Assembly (NCBI GenBank): GCA_024276675.1
Contig: JAJRWT010000056.1
Location: forward strand, 62,001 to 126,000
DNA from: Myxococcota bacterium
Lineage (GTDB): Bacteria; Myxococcota_A; UBA796; JAFGLY01
Length of the DNA: 64,000 bases
Reading direction: 5' to 3'
Shown here: piece by piece, positions 23,329 to 32,891 of the stretch
How the letters are laid out: each line of letters begins with the position of its first letter
Numbering within the stretch: the first letter of the stretch is position 1
The notes under the pieces: generated by a model
Database searches by the model: none
What the model was told of the DNA's origin: nothing
The model's input: only the letters and a program-made list of their open reading frames with translations
Made by a program: the position numbers and the translations under genes

Positions 23329-24711
23329 ATGAAGCCCCATCGCTTCTGCCATAGCTCCTGGCTGGCCGTATCCCTTTTCGCCTTCATCTCCTGCCAGAAC
23401 TCCAACCAGGACGCCAACGGTGAACTCGACGTGACCGCCACGGCGGACGATTCGGTGGTGAACCTGGTGTACGTCCAGTGGCAGACCGATGAACCCGGAT
23501 ACTCCTGGGTGGATTACGGCACCGACGAAAGCATGGAGTTGTCCACCCCGGTCTCCGAAGAAGAATCCACCGACCATAGCTTCGTACTCATGGGATTGCC
23601 GCCCATGTCCGATGTCTTCATCCAGGCGCACACCCAGTGCGAAAGCGGAGAGCTTACAGGTCAGACCCAGATCGGCACGCTGAACGTGCCCTCGTTCCTT
23701 CCCGACGTAGATGTGACCGTGTACGACGCTGACAGGGTGGATTCCACACCCTACATCCTCACCACGCTGCTGGTGGTGAACATGGCCGGAGCCTTCAACC
23801 GCGACGGCGACTACCTCTGGTATCGCTCCTATGACGAAGATCACTTCGCGTTCAGCCTGGGCTTCGGTGCAGACGGCTCCACCCTGATCCAACTCGTGAA
23901 CTCCGATCCCATCGACGCCGAGGAAAGCCTGCTGTTCGAAGAAACGCTGGATCACAGTTCAACCGACACCATAATGGCGGGCTCGGCCCACCACGACATC
24001 GCAATCCTGGACGACGGCACCATCGCAGTCATCGGAACCGACGTACGCGACTGGACCGATCCCGCCACACACGAAACCTTCCAGGTCGTGGGCGACACAA
24101 TCGTGGAACTCACCCCCGACGGCACCTGGAGCACCCTGTTCACCGTGTGGGACTGGACTGAACCCGAATCGGGCCAGGAATGGGAGGTGAGCTTCTACTC
24201 CGAGGGGGAAGACTGGACCCACGGCAATGCCATGAGCTATTCCGCCGAAAGAAACTCCTACCTGCTGTCCCTGGGCAACCTGGACACCATACTGGAGATA
24301 GATCGCGCCACGGGCGCCGTGATCTCCAGCTTTGGCGCCAAGGGGGAATACTCCATAGCATCGGGCTCCACGGTCTTCGACTTCCAACATTCCCCGACAT
24401 GGACCGACGACGGCCACATCCTCCTCATCTCCAGGAGCGGCGACGAAAGCGTGGCCGTGGAATACGAGCTGGACCAGCAATCCAGGCAGCTCAACGAGGT
24501 CTGGACCTACGGCCAGGGGGAGGGTCTGTACGCCGTGGCCATGGGCTTCGTGGAACGTATGGACAACGGCAACACGCTGATCAACTTCGGATCTGCCGGC
24601 GTGATCCGCGAGGTCACCCCTGAAAAAGAAGTCGTGTGGGAGATGCAAACCGGAGTCGGCAGCTTCTTCGGGCCCGTCCTGACCTTCGACGACTTCTACG
24701 ACATGCACTGA
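23329..24711 (+). CDS. Arylsulfotransferase-like lipoprotein
   Basis: About 460 aa. The ATG at 23329 gives a lipoprotein signal (WLAVSLFAFISC) and has AAAGG upstream; the frame extends back to 23158 but that leader is polar. After an Fn3-like N-terminal domain (VQWQTDEPGYSWVDYG), the body shows beta-propeller blocks of the ASST/Arylsulfotran_2 type: HHDIAILDDGTIAVIG, WTHGNAMSY, NLDTILEIDRATGAVISSFG and FQHSPTWTDDGHILLISR. These carry the repeated His positions of the family, which moves sulfuryl groups between phenolic compounds through a histidine. Orthologous activity is inferred from motif pattern only. It complements the sulfatases at the left end of the window, though it is 15 kb away. 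Confidence 0.75.
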   Translation: MKPHRFCHSSWLAVSLFAFISCQNSNQDANGELDVTATADDSVVNLVYVQWQTDEPGYSWVDYGTDESMELSTPVSEEESTDHSFVLMGLPPMSDVFIQAHTQCESGELTGQTQIGTLNVPSFLPDVDVTVYDADRVDSTPYILTTLLVVNMAGAFNRDGDYLWYRSYDEDHFAFSLGFGADGSTLIQLVNSDPIDAEESLLFEETLDHSSTDTIMAGSAHHDIAILDDGTIAVIGTDVRDWTDPATHETFQVVGDTIVELTPDGTWSTLFTVWDWTEPESGQEWEVSFYSEGEDWTHGNAMSYSAERNSYLLSLGNLDTILEIDRATGAVISSFGAKGEYSIASGSTVFDFQHSPTWTDDGHILLISRSGDESVAVEYELDQQSRQLNEVWTYGQGEGLYAVAMGFVERMDNGNTLINFGSAGVIREVTPEKEVVWEMQTGVGSFFGPVLTFDDFYDMH

Positions 24712-24768
24712 CCAAACTGTCAAGGCTGGTGGGGGGGGCCACTACGCCGCGGGCCGGTTCCACAACCT

Positions 24769-25449
24769 TCAACGCCCGGTTCTCTTCCAGAGACGCGGGA
24801 GTAGCGTCTCGGCTCGCCCCTGCAGAAAGATATCCGTCACCGTCCTGCTGAGTACGGTGGGCTCCAGGTTCAGCTCCAACACCCTGGCCCCGTTCCTGGA
24901 TGCCAGGTGGATCCAGCCCTGGATGTAGGGAAACATGGCGGTGGTCCCCACCACCAGCGCCACCTGGGGTCTGGCACGCAGGATGAAGCTCTCGGCCCCA
25001 CGCATGGCACTGGCGGGCAGCATTCCTCCGAAGAGCACGACGTCGGGGATCAGGTATTCGCGAAATCGACGGGTACGGTGCAGGCTGCCGTGGATCTCGA
25101 AGACCCTGCTGTTGCCAGCCCTGAGGTGGAGACCGTCCACGTTTTGCGTGATTACCGCGAACCGGCTGTAGCTGGCCTCCATCCGGGCCAGGACGACATG
25201 GGCCGGGTTGGGTTCCGCCTTCCTGGCAACCTCGCGGACGCTTTCCAGGTATGCCTTCACCCTGGGGGGATTGCGCTGAAGTGCTTCCTGGCTGGCCACT
25301 TCCATGGGGTCCACTTCGCCGCTGTCCCACAGACCGTCCCTGCCCCTGTAGGGCCTCAGCCCCGATGCCACGGAAATCCCCGCACCCGTCAGGGCCAACA
25401 CGCTGTCAGCATTGGAGAGAACCTCCACAGCTTCGTCAATTGCGCTCAT
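24769..25449 (-). CDS. Sirtuin-family NAD-dependent deacylase lacking the zinc module
   Basis: 226 aa from ATG 25449 (GGAGA eight bases upstream). The Rossmann signature GAGIS is at residues 23-27, the substrate/NAD motif TQNVDGLH at 101-108, and the catalytic His is H120 in FEIHGSL. PDVVLFGGMLP at 135-145 matches the family's PxVVxFGExLP. Between H120 and this motif there are only about 14 residues and no Cys; indeed the whole protein has no cysteine, so the usual Cys4 zinc site and small-domain loop are gone. The PDFRG motif reads RPYRG. It probably still binds NAD, but deacylation, ADP-ribosylation or another role cannot be told apart. It converges with the arylsulfotransferase-like gene. 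Confidence 0.85.
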   Translation of the reverse strand: MSAIDEAVEVLSNADSVLALTGAGISVASGLRPYRGRDGLWDSGEVDPMEVASQEALQRNPPRVKAYLESVREVARKAEPNPAHVVLARMEASYSRFAVITQNVDGLHLRAGNSRVFEIHGSLHRTRRFREYLIPDVVLFGGMLPASAMRGAESFILRARPQVALVVGTTAMFPYIQGWIHLASRNGARVLELNLEPTVLSRTVTDIFLQGRAETLLPRLWKRTGR

Positions 25450-25623
25450 GTTCTCATTCTCCACTTTCCCAGGTTTCCATGGTCGCCAGCCCTTCTTTCC
25501 CATGAGGACCCCGCTCATTCGAATACACAGATCCGGCGACATGGCACCGGGAATCGCCGGCCGGGCAGGACTCCGTCCAGGGAAAGACACGGCGACCTGC
25601 CCGATGGCGCATGCCGCCGTTTC

Positions 25624-26784
25624 TCATTCTTCGGAATAGCGGGAAGCCTCCAGGCGCAGGTCCATTGTGATGTCGGAACTCGTGGGAGAGACCTGGTGGA
25701 CCTCCACCGCCAGAAGGTTCTGGCCATCCACCAACAGAGAGGAGTCCAACGTGTAGGACAGGTACTCGCTCTCGGCGCTGCCCGAGACCGTGGTGGAAGC
25801 GGTGGTATGGTAGTCCACCACGCCGTCGGGCATGTTCCGGCGCAGCACCTCCACGCCGTTGAGGTATACGATACCGCCATCATCCACCAGAAACGAGAGG
25901 TCCAGGACCAGAATCTCCGTGGCATCGGTGATGGAGAAATCGTGGCGGAAGTAGGTGGTGATGTACTTGTCGTTGTAGTTGGGACCGTAGCTCACCACGG
26001 TGCTCTGCGAATCGCCGTAGCCCAGGGGGGATGGCCCCGCAGACCAGGAGCTGTCGTCGAACTCGGGCTCTTTCCATGCGGAGCCTTCATCGCTGCCCGT
26101 GTCCAGGTAGCTCCACTCCGCACCGCTCTCCACCAGGAACAGCGACTCCATGTCACGAAACTGGTTGGAGGCGCCGGGGGTGCCGCCGTAGCCCATGTCC
26201 CACTCCACGTTGCCGTCGGGGTAGCGGCCCGTAGCCATGTCCTGGCCCAGGTCGCCGTATTCGAGAATCTCCAATGGTTCTCCAGCGGGGTCGTAGAGTC
26301 CCAGCAGGCCGCCTTCGTCGGGAAGTTGGAAATCCAGGTGGGAATCCCCCGAGTCGGGGTCCGCGTCTGCCCACAACACCAGGAAGCCACCGGCTGGCAG
26401 CACGAGTCCGTCGGCCAGTGGGAACTTTCCCGCCCCGGACAGGCCCGTGGCCAGTGAGTAGCCTCCCAGGTCCAGGTCATGGTCCAGGTAGCTGAAGAGT
26501 TCGATCCAGTCGGAGACCTCGCCATGGTCGTCGTACTGGGAGTAGCGGGCCAGGGGCATGAGTTCGTTGAGGCAGAGAGAGGGTTCCTGGACGAGGTCGG
26601 GAATGGCCGAATCCAGGGGTGGGGCGGTGTCGTCGGACCAGGAGCCAGCCGTTTCTCCCGAGTCTGCATGGGCCTGGGGAACGGAATCGGCGGCAGAGTC
26701 GCCCTGCCCGGAAGTACAGGCGGCCAGCAGAAGAGCGCAGAGCAGCGCGGGGGCATCTGTCCCTGGAGATGATCTTTTCTTCAT
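25624..26784 (-). CDS. Lipoprotein with lamin-tail domain and C-terminal jelly-roll module
   Basis: About 386 aa from ATG 26784. The lipoprotein signal MKKRSSPGTDAPALLCALLL ends in AAC. A low-complexity Asp/Ser/Ala linker follows. LCLNELMPLARYSQYDDHG through FLVLWADADP is a lamin-tail (LTD) domain (about residues 65-190). The C-terminal part (GSAWKEPEFDDSSWSAGPSP ... FRHDFSITDATEILVLDLSF ... VYLNGVEVLRRNMP) resembles a galactose-binding jelly-roll often found next to LTD domains in secreted bacterial proteins. Role unknown; probably carbohydrate or surface binding. It is divergent from the metallopeptidase gene, with 145 bp between the starts. Confidence 0.8.
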   Translation of the reverse strand: MKKRSSPGTDAPALLCALLLAACTSGQGDSAADSVPQAHADSGETAGSWSDDTAPPLDSAIPDLVQEPSLCLNELMPLARYSQYDDHGEVSDWIELFSYLDHDLDLGGYSLATGLSGAGKFPLADGLVLPAGGFLVLWADADPDSGDSHLDFQLPDEGGLLGLYDPAGEPLEILEYGDLGQDMATGRYPDGNVEWDMGYGGTPGASNQFRDMESLFLVESGAEWSYLDTGSDEGSAWKEPEFDDSSWSAGPSPLGYGDSQSTVVSYGPNYNDKYITTYFRHDFSITDATEILVLDLSFLVDDGGIVYLNGVEVLRRNMPDGVVDYHTTASTTVSGSAESEYLSYTLDSSLLVDGQNLLAVEVHQVSPTSSDITMDLRLEASRYSEE

Positions 26785-26929
26785 TGGGCAGTTTCCAGAA
26801 TTCATGACAATTATTGAACAGCAACGGAGATGATATAGAGCAAAATGTAGCCTGCCCACCGAAAAACACATCTTCGACGATTTGCACGGACTCCACGCTC
26901 GCTCCCCAACCCACCGGAGATTTGGATAC

Positions 26930-29857
26930 ATGTTCTGGTTGTTTCCCATGGCCCTCGGTTTCGCTCCGGTGGACAGCGACCTCGCTCCCGGTCCTGAAGC
27001 CCCCCACCTGTCTCGCAACGTCGCCTTGCAGATTCGTTGGAACTCGACGCCCCTTGTGCGGGACTTCCAGAACCGTTGGGGACCGTGGGCCATCCGCTGG
27101 GACCAGCGGAACGGCAGCCCCAGGGGGCTACTGGGCGGCGGCCTGCCCGCCGAATACGCGGAGCAAATGCTGGATGATCTGGCCAGACTGGCAGGAGTGC
27201 CCCGCGAAGATCTGGCATGGGACTTCCGCAAGGCACGCGGCGACAGGCAGGTCATCCACTTTCGACATAGCCGCGATGGCACCCCCATCGAGGGAGCCGG
27301 AGTGGATCTCTTCATCCAGGCCGGCTCCATACACCTGGTCCTGGCCTCGCTCCACAGACCCAACCTGGACCTGGAGCCCAGACCGGGCGAGCTGATCCTG
27401 CCCCTTGGCCGGGACGGGCGCATCCAGTACTTCGTGGTGACCCGCTCCGAGACCGACGACACGGTCACCTACAGGGATCGCGCCGGTCAGTTGGTCAACC
27501 GTTACAGCAAGCGCCACTACCTGGATGTCACCACCGAAGAGCGCACCGTGGGCGATCCCCTGATCCAGGTGCCGGCGCGCCTGATCACCGTGAGCAACGA
27601 AACCGCTACGCAGATTACCGGAGACGACGGCTCCCACGAGCTTGAGCCACCCATCGACGTACAGGCCCAGGGCCCCTACCTGAAGTTGAACGACCAGGGC
27701 AGGCTGGTGGAGGTGGACGATGTCTGGGACGAAGTCCTGGACTGGGATGTGGATCTGTCTCCGGCGGCATCCTCGGTGCTACACCATTTCTACGTGGTGC
27801 GCGACTGGCTGGAAGCCACCAGGCCCGACCACGACTGGCTCCCCATGCAGGTCACCGCCAACGTGGAACTCAGCGGCACCTGCAACGCCTACTACTCCAA
27901 CGGAACCATCAACTTCTATGCCGAAGGCGGCGGCTGCGTGGATTTCGGCCGCATCGCCGATGTCATCTACCACGAGTACGGCCATGGCATTCACCAGTAC
28001 ATCATGGAATCCGGCACATACGCCTCGGACGTCTCCGAGGGCAGCTCCGATTTCGTGGCGGCCACCATACTCGACGACCCCTACCTCTCGCCGGGCTACG
28101 CCGGGCCCGGCACCTACATCCGCGAGTTGGACACCGACAAGATCTACCCCGACGACATCACCGGCGAAGTCCACAACGACGGGCAGGTGTGGGGCTCCTT
28201 CCTCTGGAACCTCAGGGAACTGTGGGAAGAAGAGTACGGCGCCGAGGCTGGCTGGCAGATGGTGGACACCCTGTTCCTCGAGGCCCTGTCCTACGGCCCC
28301 ACCATGACGGACCTGGGAGACGCGGTCCTCAGCGCCGACGACGATGACGGCGACATAACCAACGGTACGCCCCACGTCTGTGAGCTGATGAGCCTGCTGG
28401 ATCACCACGGCCTGGCCCCTTCTTCGCTCTCCATGGTCACCCTGGATCACGAACCCATCTCCTCCGCCGGCTCGTTCGACGACTCCTACATCGCCCGCTG
28501 GAACCTGGCAGAGCTGCTCCCCGACTGCCCGGAGCTGGGACTGGACGAATCCTCGCCCATGCTCTTCTACGCGGTTGATCCGCCCACCGGCGCCACCCTG
28601 GACGAAATGGTGTTCCAGGGCATCTTCCCGGATACAGACGAATCCGGCTACCTGGCGGCAATTCCGCGGCAGCGTGCCGGCTCCCGTGTGGTCTACTACC
28701 TGTCATGGACCCTGGCAGACGACGCTGAGACCCAGTACAGCCACGGCGGCAGCGCCGACGGCCTGTACAGCTTCTTCGTAGGCGACCGCCAGGAACTCTG
28801 GTGCTCCGATTTCGAGGGTGGCATGGAACCCTGGACCACCGGCCCGGGCTATCCAGGCCAGCCCGTGGATGCTTCCTGGTACTCGCAGTGGGAGGTGGGC
28901 GAACCCCAGGGGCAGACCTATTCACCCGACTCCGCCTGGTCCGGCAGCCAGGTACTGGCCACCGCCCTGGATGGCATCGGCCTGTACGCCAAGAACAACG
29001 TACAATACGTCATGACCCCGGACCTGGACCTGTCCGATGCCAACGACTACATGCTCCTGCTCAGCTTCAGGCGTTGGCTCACCGTCGAAGACGGCCAGTA
29101 CGACCACGCCACCGTCTGGGCCCTCCAGGCCGAAGACCAGGATCCCTGGATGGAGCCTCTCTGGCAAAACCCGGCATCCGAGGAAGGCGACCAGCACACG
29201 CTGGACATGGGCTGGGTCCAGTCGGACCTGGACCTGCGGGCCTTCCTGCAGCCAGGCGACTCGGCCCGCCTGGCATGGACCTTGGACAGCGACTCAGGCC
29301 TGGAATACGGCGGCTGGCACCTGGACGACGTCTGCCTGTTCACCCTGGCCGATGTTCCGGGACACTACAGGGTGCGGGATCTGGAAGCCACGCTCTACAG
29401 CACCGGCGTACAACTCACCTGGACCCAGCCATTCATCGAGCCCCTGGGCGAGACGGTCCTGGTGCGAAACGACGGCGGGTGGCCCGGCGGCCCCGATGAC
29501 GGCGTGGTGATCGCCCGCGACCTGGAGCCTCGCTGGGGCTTCTCCGTGAGCGCCGTGGACCGAGACCCGCCCAGCGGGGGGATTGCCTACTACGCGGTCT
29601 TCGCCTCTGCCCAGCAGGGCCAGTGGTACTACGACCTGGTGGACGGCGACAACGCCGTGGCAGTGCCCATCTCTGGCGGCGACTCCCAATCGGAACCCGA
29701 CACCGGCTCCGCCGCTGGCGAAACCAGCACCCAGGGCAGCCCACCTTCCGCCAGGTCGGAATGCGGCTGCTCCTCCACCAACAACGACCTGGCGGGCCTG
29801 TGGCTGCTCCTTCCGGCCCTGCTGCTCTCCCGGCGCCGACGCAGCAGCCGTGAATGA
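26930..29857 (+). CDS. Secreted M36-like zinc metallopeptidase with MYXO-CTERM anchor
   Basis: About 975 aa from ATG 26930, which gives a short hydrophobic signal (MFWLFPMALGFAPV) behind GGAG; an upstream ATG at 26882 is possible. The propeptide-like N-terminal part is followed by the zinc motif H348-E-Y-G-H352 and a downstream EGSSDFVAA helix giving the third ligand, the pattern of fungalysin-type (M36) peptidases. DGQVWGSFLWNLRE is another family block. A MAM/jelly-roll-like module (ELWCSDFEGGMEPW ... GGWHLDDVCLF) and an Fn3-like module follow. The C-terminus is a canonical MYXO-CTERM: ECGCSSTNN, a hydrophobic helix and SRRRRSSRE. It should degrade extracellular protein from the outer surface. 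Confidence 0.9.
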   Translation: MFWLFPMALGFAPVDSDLAPGPEAPHLSRNVALQIRWNSTPLVRDFQNRWGPWAIRWDQRNGSPRGLLGGGLPAEYAEQMLDDLARLAGVPREDLAWDFRKARGDRQVIHFRHSRDGTPIEGAGVDLFIQAGSIHLVLASLHRPNLDLEPRPGELILPLGRDGRIQYFVVTRSETDDTVTYRDRAGQLVNRYSKRHYLDVTTEERTVGDPLIQVPARLITVSNETATQITGDDGSHELEPPIDVQAQGPYLKLNDQGRLVEVDDVWDEVLDWDVDLSPAASSVLHHFYVVRDWLEATRPDHDWLPMQVTANVELSGTCNAYYSNGTINFYAEGGGCVDFGRIADVIYHEYGHGIHQYIMESGTYASDVSEGSSDFVAATILDDPYLSPGYAGPGTYIRELDTDKIYPDDITGEVHNDGQVWGSFLWNLRELWEEEYGAEAGWQMVDTLFLEALSYGPTMTDLGDAVLSADDDDGDITNGTPHVCELMSLLDHHGLAPSSLSMVTLDHEPISSAGSFDDSYIARWNLAELLPDCPELGLDESSPMLFYAVDPPTGATLDEMVFQGIFPDTDESGYLAAIPRQRAGSRVVYYLSWTLADDAETQYSHGGSADGLYSFFVGDRQELWCSDFEGGMEPWTTGPGYPGQPVDASWYSQWEVGEPQGQTYSPDSAWSGSQVLATALDGIGLYAKNNVQYVMTPDLDLSDANDYMLLLSFRRWLTVEDGQYDHATVWALQAEDQDPWMEPLWQNPASEEGDQHTLDMGWVQSDLDLRAFLQPGDSARLAWTLDSDSGLEYGGWHLDDVCLFTLADVPGHYRVRDLEATLYSTGVQLTWTQPFIEPLGETVLVRNDGGWPGGPDDGVVIARDLEPRWGFSVSAVDRDPPSGGIAYYAVFASAQQGQWYYDLVDGDNAVAVPISGGDSQSEPDTGSAAGETSTQGSPPSARSECGCSSTNNDLAGLWLLLPALLLSRRRRSSRE

Positions 29858-30083
29858 GCCGAAGCCGGCTGCCAGCTCCACCGAGCGGTCTGCGACCGGG
29901 TTGTGTGCCAGCACGCTTTCAGGTTGTTCAGCGACCACAGTCTTGGCGCCTGCCACGGCCACGTCGCCAAGGAGATCCGGTCTTGCAGGATACCTGTCAA
30001 CAGCAGCCGCCCGCCAGTCGATCACCCAACACCCTCTGACACCGCATTTCACAGCCAGGCGGACATCGCTCGAGCAAGCTCAA

Positions 30084-31619
30084 TCAGTCGCCCAACTTGC
30101 CCAGCTCCTGCTCTGCCTGCGTGGGTCCGGCCAGGTGGGGTGGGGTGTCATCGGATTCTGGCTGAAGTCGTGGCAGGGCAAAAAGGAATGCGGCAGCGGC
30201 AAGACCGCCCACGACCAGGCCGACCAGGGTACCGGTCGACTGCGAAAGGGCCAGGCCAACCGGGGCAACCATGAGGTAGGTCACTGTTGTAACGGTCATG
30301 AACATGGCCGGTATCGCCGCCATCCACCACCAGCGGCCGCGGCGCCCCAGGAAGACCGCCCCAGTCCACAGGGCCACCGCCGCCAGGGTCTGGTTGGCCC
30401 AGCCAAAGTACTGCCAGATGACGTTGAAGTCCACGAACTGCAATCCCAGGGACATGCCGAAGAGCGGAACCGCTATGAGATAACGGTTGCGGGCTGGGCG
30501 CTGATCGAGCCGGAGGTACTCGGCAGCGATGAGCCGGGCCACGCGGAAAGCGGTATCTCCTGAAGTGATGGGCAGCACCACCACCCCCAGGATTGCCAGG
30601 ATCCCGCCCACGGTGCCCATGGTGCCGGTACATATGGTGTGTACGACTGCCGCCGGTCCCCCAGCGCCAAGAGCCTCTTGCAGGGCCGCGGGGGATCCGT
30701 ACCAGCCCATTGCCGCCGAGGCCCAGATCAGCGCGATGAAACCTTCGGCGATCATGGCCCCGTAGAAGACCGGACGCATGTACCTTTCGTTGCTGATACA
30801 ACGGGCCATGATGGGGCTCTGGGTGGAATGAAAACCCGAGACAGCGCCGCAGCTCACCGTGATGAAGATTACGGGCCAGGCCATGACGCCTTCGGGGTGG
30901 AGGTTCTGCAGGGTGAAAACCGGTGGCTTGAGATCCCCGAACAGGATGAAACCCGCGATCCCCACCACCATGATGAGCAGGGCAACTGCAAACACGGGGT
31001 AGATGCGGCCGATGATCTTGTCCACCGGGAGCAGGGTGGCCAGCAGATAGTACAGGTAGACAACCCCCATGACGATCCAGAGCCATGCCAACTGCCAGCC
31101 ATCGCCGGTGGCCGTGACCTGGTCCAGCCCCAGCCAGCCACCAACCAGGGAGGCCGGCAGCATGCTCACCAGCAGCTTGGCGGGGGCCTTGACGAACACG
31201 GTACCAACCAGCAGCATCAGCATGAGGATGAACAGGGTGGCAAGGTGCCGGGCGGGTTCGCCGAGGTAGTGGCCGATCAAGGCCGACAGGCCGGCACCGT
31301 CGTTACGCACCGACATCACGCCAGCCAGAAAGTCGTGAACCGCTCCGCCGAGTATGGAACCGAAGATCACCCATAGAAAGACCTGGGGACCCCAGAGCGC
31401 ACCCATGATGGGCCCGAAGATGGGCCCCAACCCTGCGATATTGAGAAGCTGCACCAGGAAGACGCGCCAGGTGGGCAGCTTGACGAAATCCACGCCATCG
31501 GCATGGGTGATGGCGGGAGTGGGCCTGCCGGGATGGGGGCTAATGCTTTTCTCTGCGGCGCGTCCGTAGAACATGTAGCCCGTGAACAGAAGAAACAGAC
31601 CGAGAACGAAATAGAGCAT
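30084..31619 (-). CDS. cstA: Carbon starvation protein CstA (pyruvate/peptide transporter family)
   Basis: About 511 aa. The ATG at 31619 has GAGG nine bases upstream; the GTG at 31628 abuts that site and is unlikely. Many hydrophobic segments are present, with the CstA blocks HADGVDFVKLPTWRVFLVQ, LNIAGLGPIFGPIMGALWGP, VHDFLAGVMSVRNDGAGLSA and GFHSTQSPIMARCISNE, all highly conserved in the family. CstA proteins in enterobacteria import pyruvate or peptides under carbon limitation. The length is short compared with the 700-residue E. coli protein, matching the shorter bacterial subgroup. It is convergent with the metallopeptidase gene. A role in scavenging peptides from that protease is conceivable but only inferred. 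Confidence 0.92.
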   Translation of the reverse strand: MLYFVLGLFLLFTGYMFYGRAAEKSISPHPGRPTPAITHADGVDFVKLPTWRVFLVQLLNIAGLGPIFGPIMGALWGPQVFLWVIFGSILGGAVHDFLAGVMSVRNDGAGLSALIGHYLGEPARHLATLFILMLMLLVGTVFVKAPAKLLVSMLPASLVGGWLGLDQVTATGDGWQLAWLWIVMGVVYLYYLLATLLPVDKIIGRIYPVFAVALLIMVVGIAGFILFGDLKPPVFTLQNLHPEGVMAWPVIFITVSCGAVSGFHSTQSPIMARCISNERYMRPVFYGAMIAEGFIALIWASAAMGWYGSPAALQEALGAGGPAAVVHTICTGTMGTVGGILAILGVVVLPITSGDTAFRVARLIAAEYLRLDQRPARNRYLIAVPLFGMSLGLQFVDFNVIWQYFGWANQTLAAVALWTGAVFLGRRGRWWWMAAIPAMFMTVTTVTYLMVAPVGLALSQSTGTLVGLVVGGLAAAAFLFALPRLQPESDDTPPHLAGPTQAEQELGKLGD

Positions 31620-31861
31620 CGTGAACACCCTCTTCCGGAGCCCAGGACGCCATGGCGCCGCAGTGAGAACAATCCCGTGGGTATCCAGTATAGTAGCCAG
31701 GACAGGCCAGAGTCATACCGGAAAAACGAACTGCCGATCATAACCGGCCATCTATGCCGACAAAAGAAGCGCCACCCTTTTACCGCCATTCTGAGGCCGC
31801 ATCTTCGGGCCACAGGCCCGGGTCATGGTCACGGCCAGGAGCTGCCCTGTCCGTGCGATCC

Positions 31862-32398
31862 TCAGAACATCCCCAGCTCCAGCCTGACGTGCTCAGGCAG
31901 GTTCTGTGGGTTCCAGGCGGGTTCCCACACCAGGTGGACATGTACCGACTCCACGCCCCTCAGGCTTCGCAAGCCGGTGATGACCGACTGGCGCAATTGC
32001 TCACCCATGGGACAGGCCGGAGAGGTGAGGGTCATGTATACATGTAGCTGCCCCCCCACCTCCAGGCGAAGCTGGTAGACGAGGCCCAGGTCCAGTATGT
32101 TCACGGGCATCTCGGGATCGTAGATGCCACGAAGTATGGAGACGGCCTTGTCCTGGATGGCGCCCAGACCCCATTTTTCGGGGGGCTGCACGATGTTGTG
32201 GACCAGGGAGTCGGAGCGCGCCGCGTTCGGCTCTGGAGTTGGAGCGGACTCGGCGGCTGTCGACGAGGCAGGAACTGTTCCCGCCGAGGGAGCGGACAAC
32301 CCGGGTCGCCAGTCCGGTTGCGGGTCGACTCCCAGGCCGCCCTTGATTTTGTCGATGCCCCAGCGGGCGGCCTTGGCCACGGTGCCTTTTACTGCCAT
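31862..32398 (-). CDS. sufT: SufT-like Fe-S maturation protein (MIP18/DUF59 family)
   Basis: 178 aa. The C-terminal 110 residues form a MIP18/DUF59 domain: LRGIYDPEMPVNILDLGLVY, then LTSPACPMGEQLRQSV containing the conserved Cys, and VESVHVHLVWEPAWNP. The N-terminal 65 residues are Ala/Pro/Ser-rich and likely disordered. This family helps iron-sulfur cluster maturation or carries clusters. Last gene of the suf operon, 49 bp after sufU, which supports the assignment. PaaD-type aromatic-degradation proteins share the fold but no paa genes are near. Confidence 0.9.
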   Translation of the reverse strand: MAVKGTVAKAARWGIDKIKGGLGVDPQPDWRPGLSAPSAGTVPASSTAAESAPTPEPNAARSDSLVHNIVQPPEKWGLGAIQDKAVSILRGIYDPEMPVNILDLGLVYQLRLEVGGQLHVYMTLTSPACPMGEQLRQSVITGLRSLRGVESVHVHLVWEPAWNPQNLPEHVRLELGMF

Positions 32399-32447
32399 CT
32401 CACACTCTCGCCGTTGAAGGAGAAACAGAAAAACCTGGATCGTGGTT

Positions 32448-32891
32448 TCACTCCGCCACCACGGTCTCGCCGCTCTCGCTCAGAGCGGCCGCCAGGGCAT
32501 GCCAGGCCAGTGAGGCACATTTCACCCTGGTGGGAAAGCGGCTGACTCCCGCCAGCACCACCAGCTTGCCCAGGGATTCGTCCGCGGGGCTGCGCCCGGT
32601 GACCATGGCGTTGACGCGAGCCAGCAGGGTCTTCACCTCGTGAACGGGCATGCCACGAATCTGTTGGGTCATCATGGAGGCCGATGCCGTGGATATTGCG
32701 CAGCCATGGCCCTTGAATCGCACATCACGCACCAGGTCGTCACGGATGTCCAGAAATACCTCGACCTCGTCGCCACAGAGAGGGTTCAAACCCCTGGCGT
32801 GGTGACTGTGGGGATTCAACTCGCCCTTGTTGCGGGGCATCCTGGCGTGATCCAGGATCAGCTCCTGGTAGAGGTCGTCGGCCAGGTTCAT
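32448..32891 (-). CDS. sufU: SufU-type iron-sulfur scaffold / sulfur-transfer protein
   Basis: 147 aa. LYQELILDHARMPRNKGEL is the SufU/IscU opening. The three conserved Cys are present in NPLCGDEVEV, GHGCAISTASASMM and RVKCASLAWHAL, with the Asp after the first Cys typical of zinc-binding SufU. It accepts persulfide sulfur from SufS. Its ATG overlaps the sufS stop by 4 bp (ATGA), indicating translational coupling. The operon contains SufU and no SufE, the arrangement best known from Gram-positive bacteria but also seen in other phyla. Confidence 0.94.
   Translation of the reverse strand: MNLADDLYQELILDHARMPRNKGELNPHSHHARGLNPLCGDEVEVFLDIRDDLVRDVRFKGHGCAISTASASMMTQQIRGMPVHEVKTLLARVNAMVTGRSPADESLGKLVVLAGVSRFPTRVKCASLAWHALAAALSESGETVVAE

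Noticed and set aside
24907..26457. 516-codon plus-strand frame across the sirtuin and lamin-tail genes
   Set aside because: No family signal; both minus-strand genes are supported by motifs.
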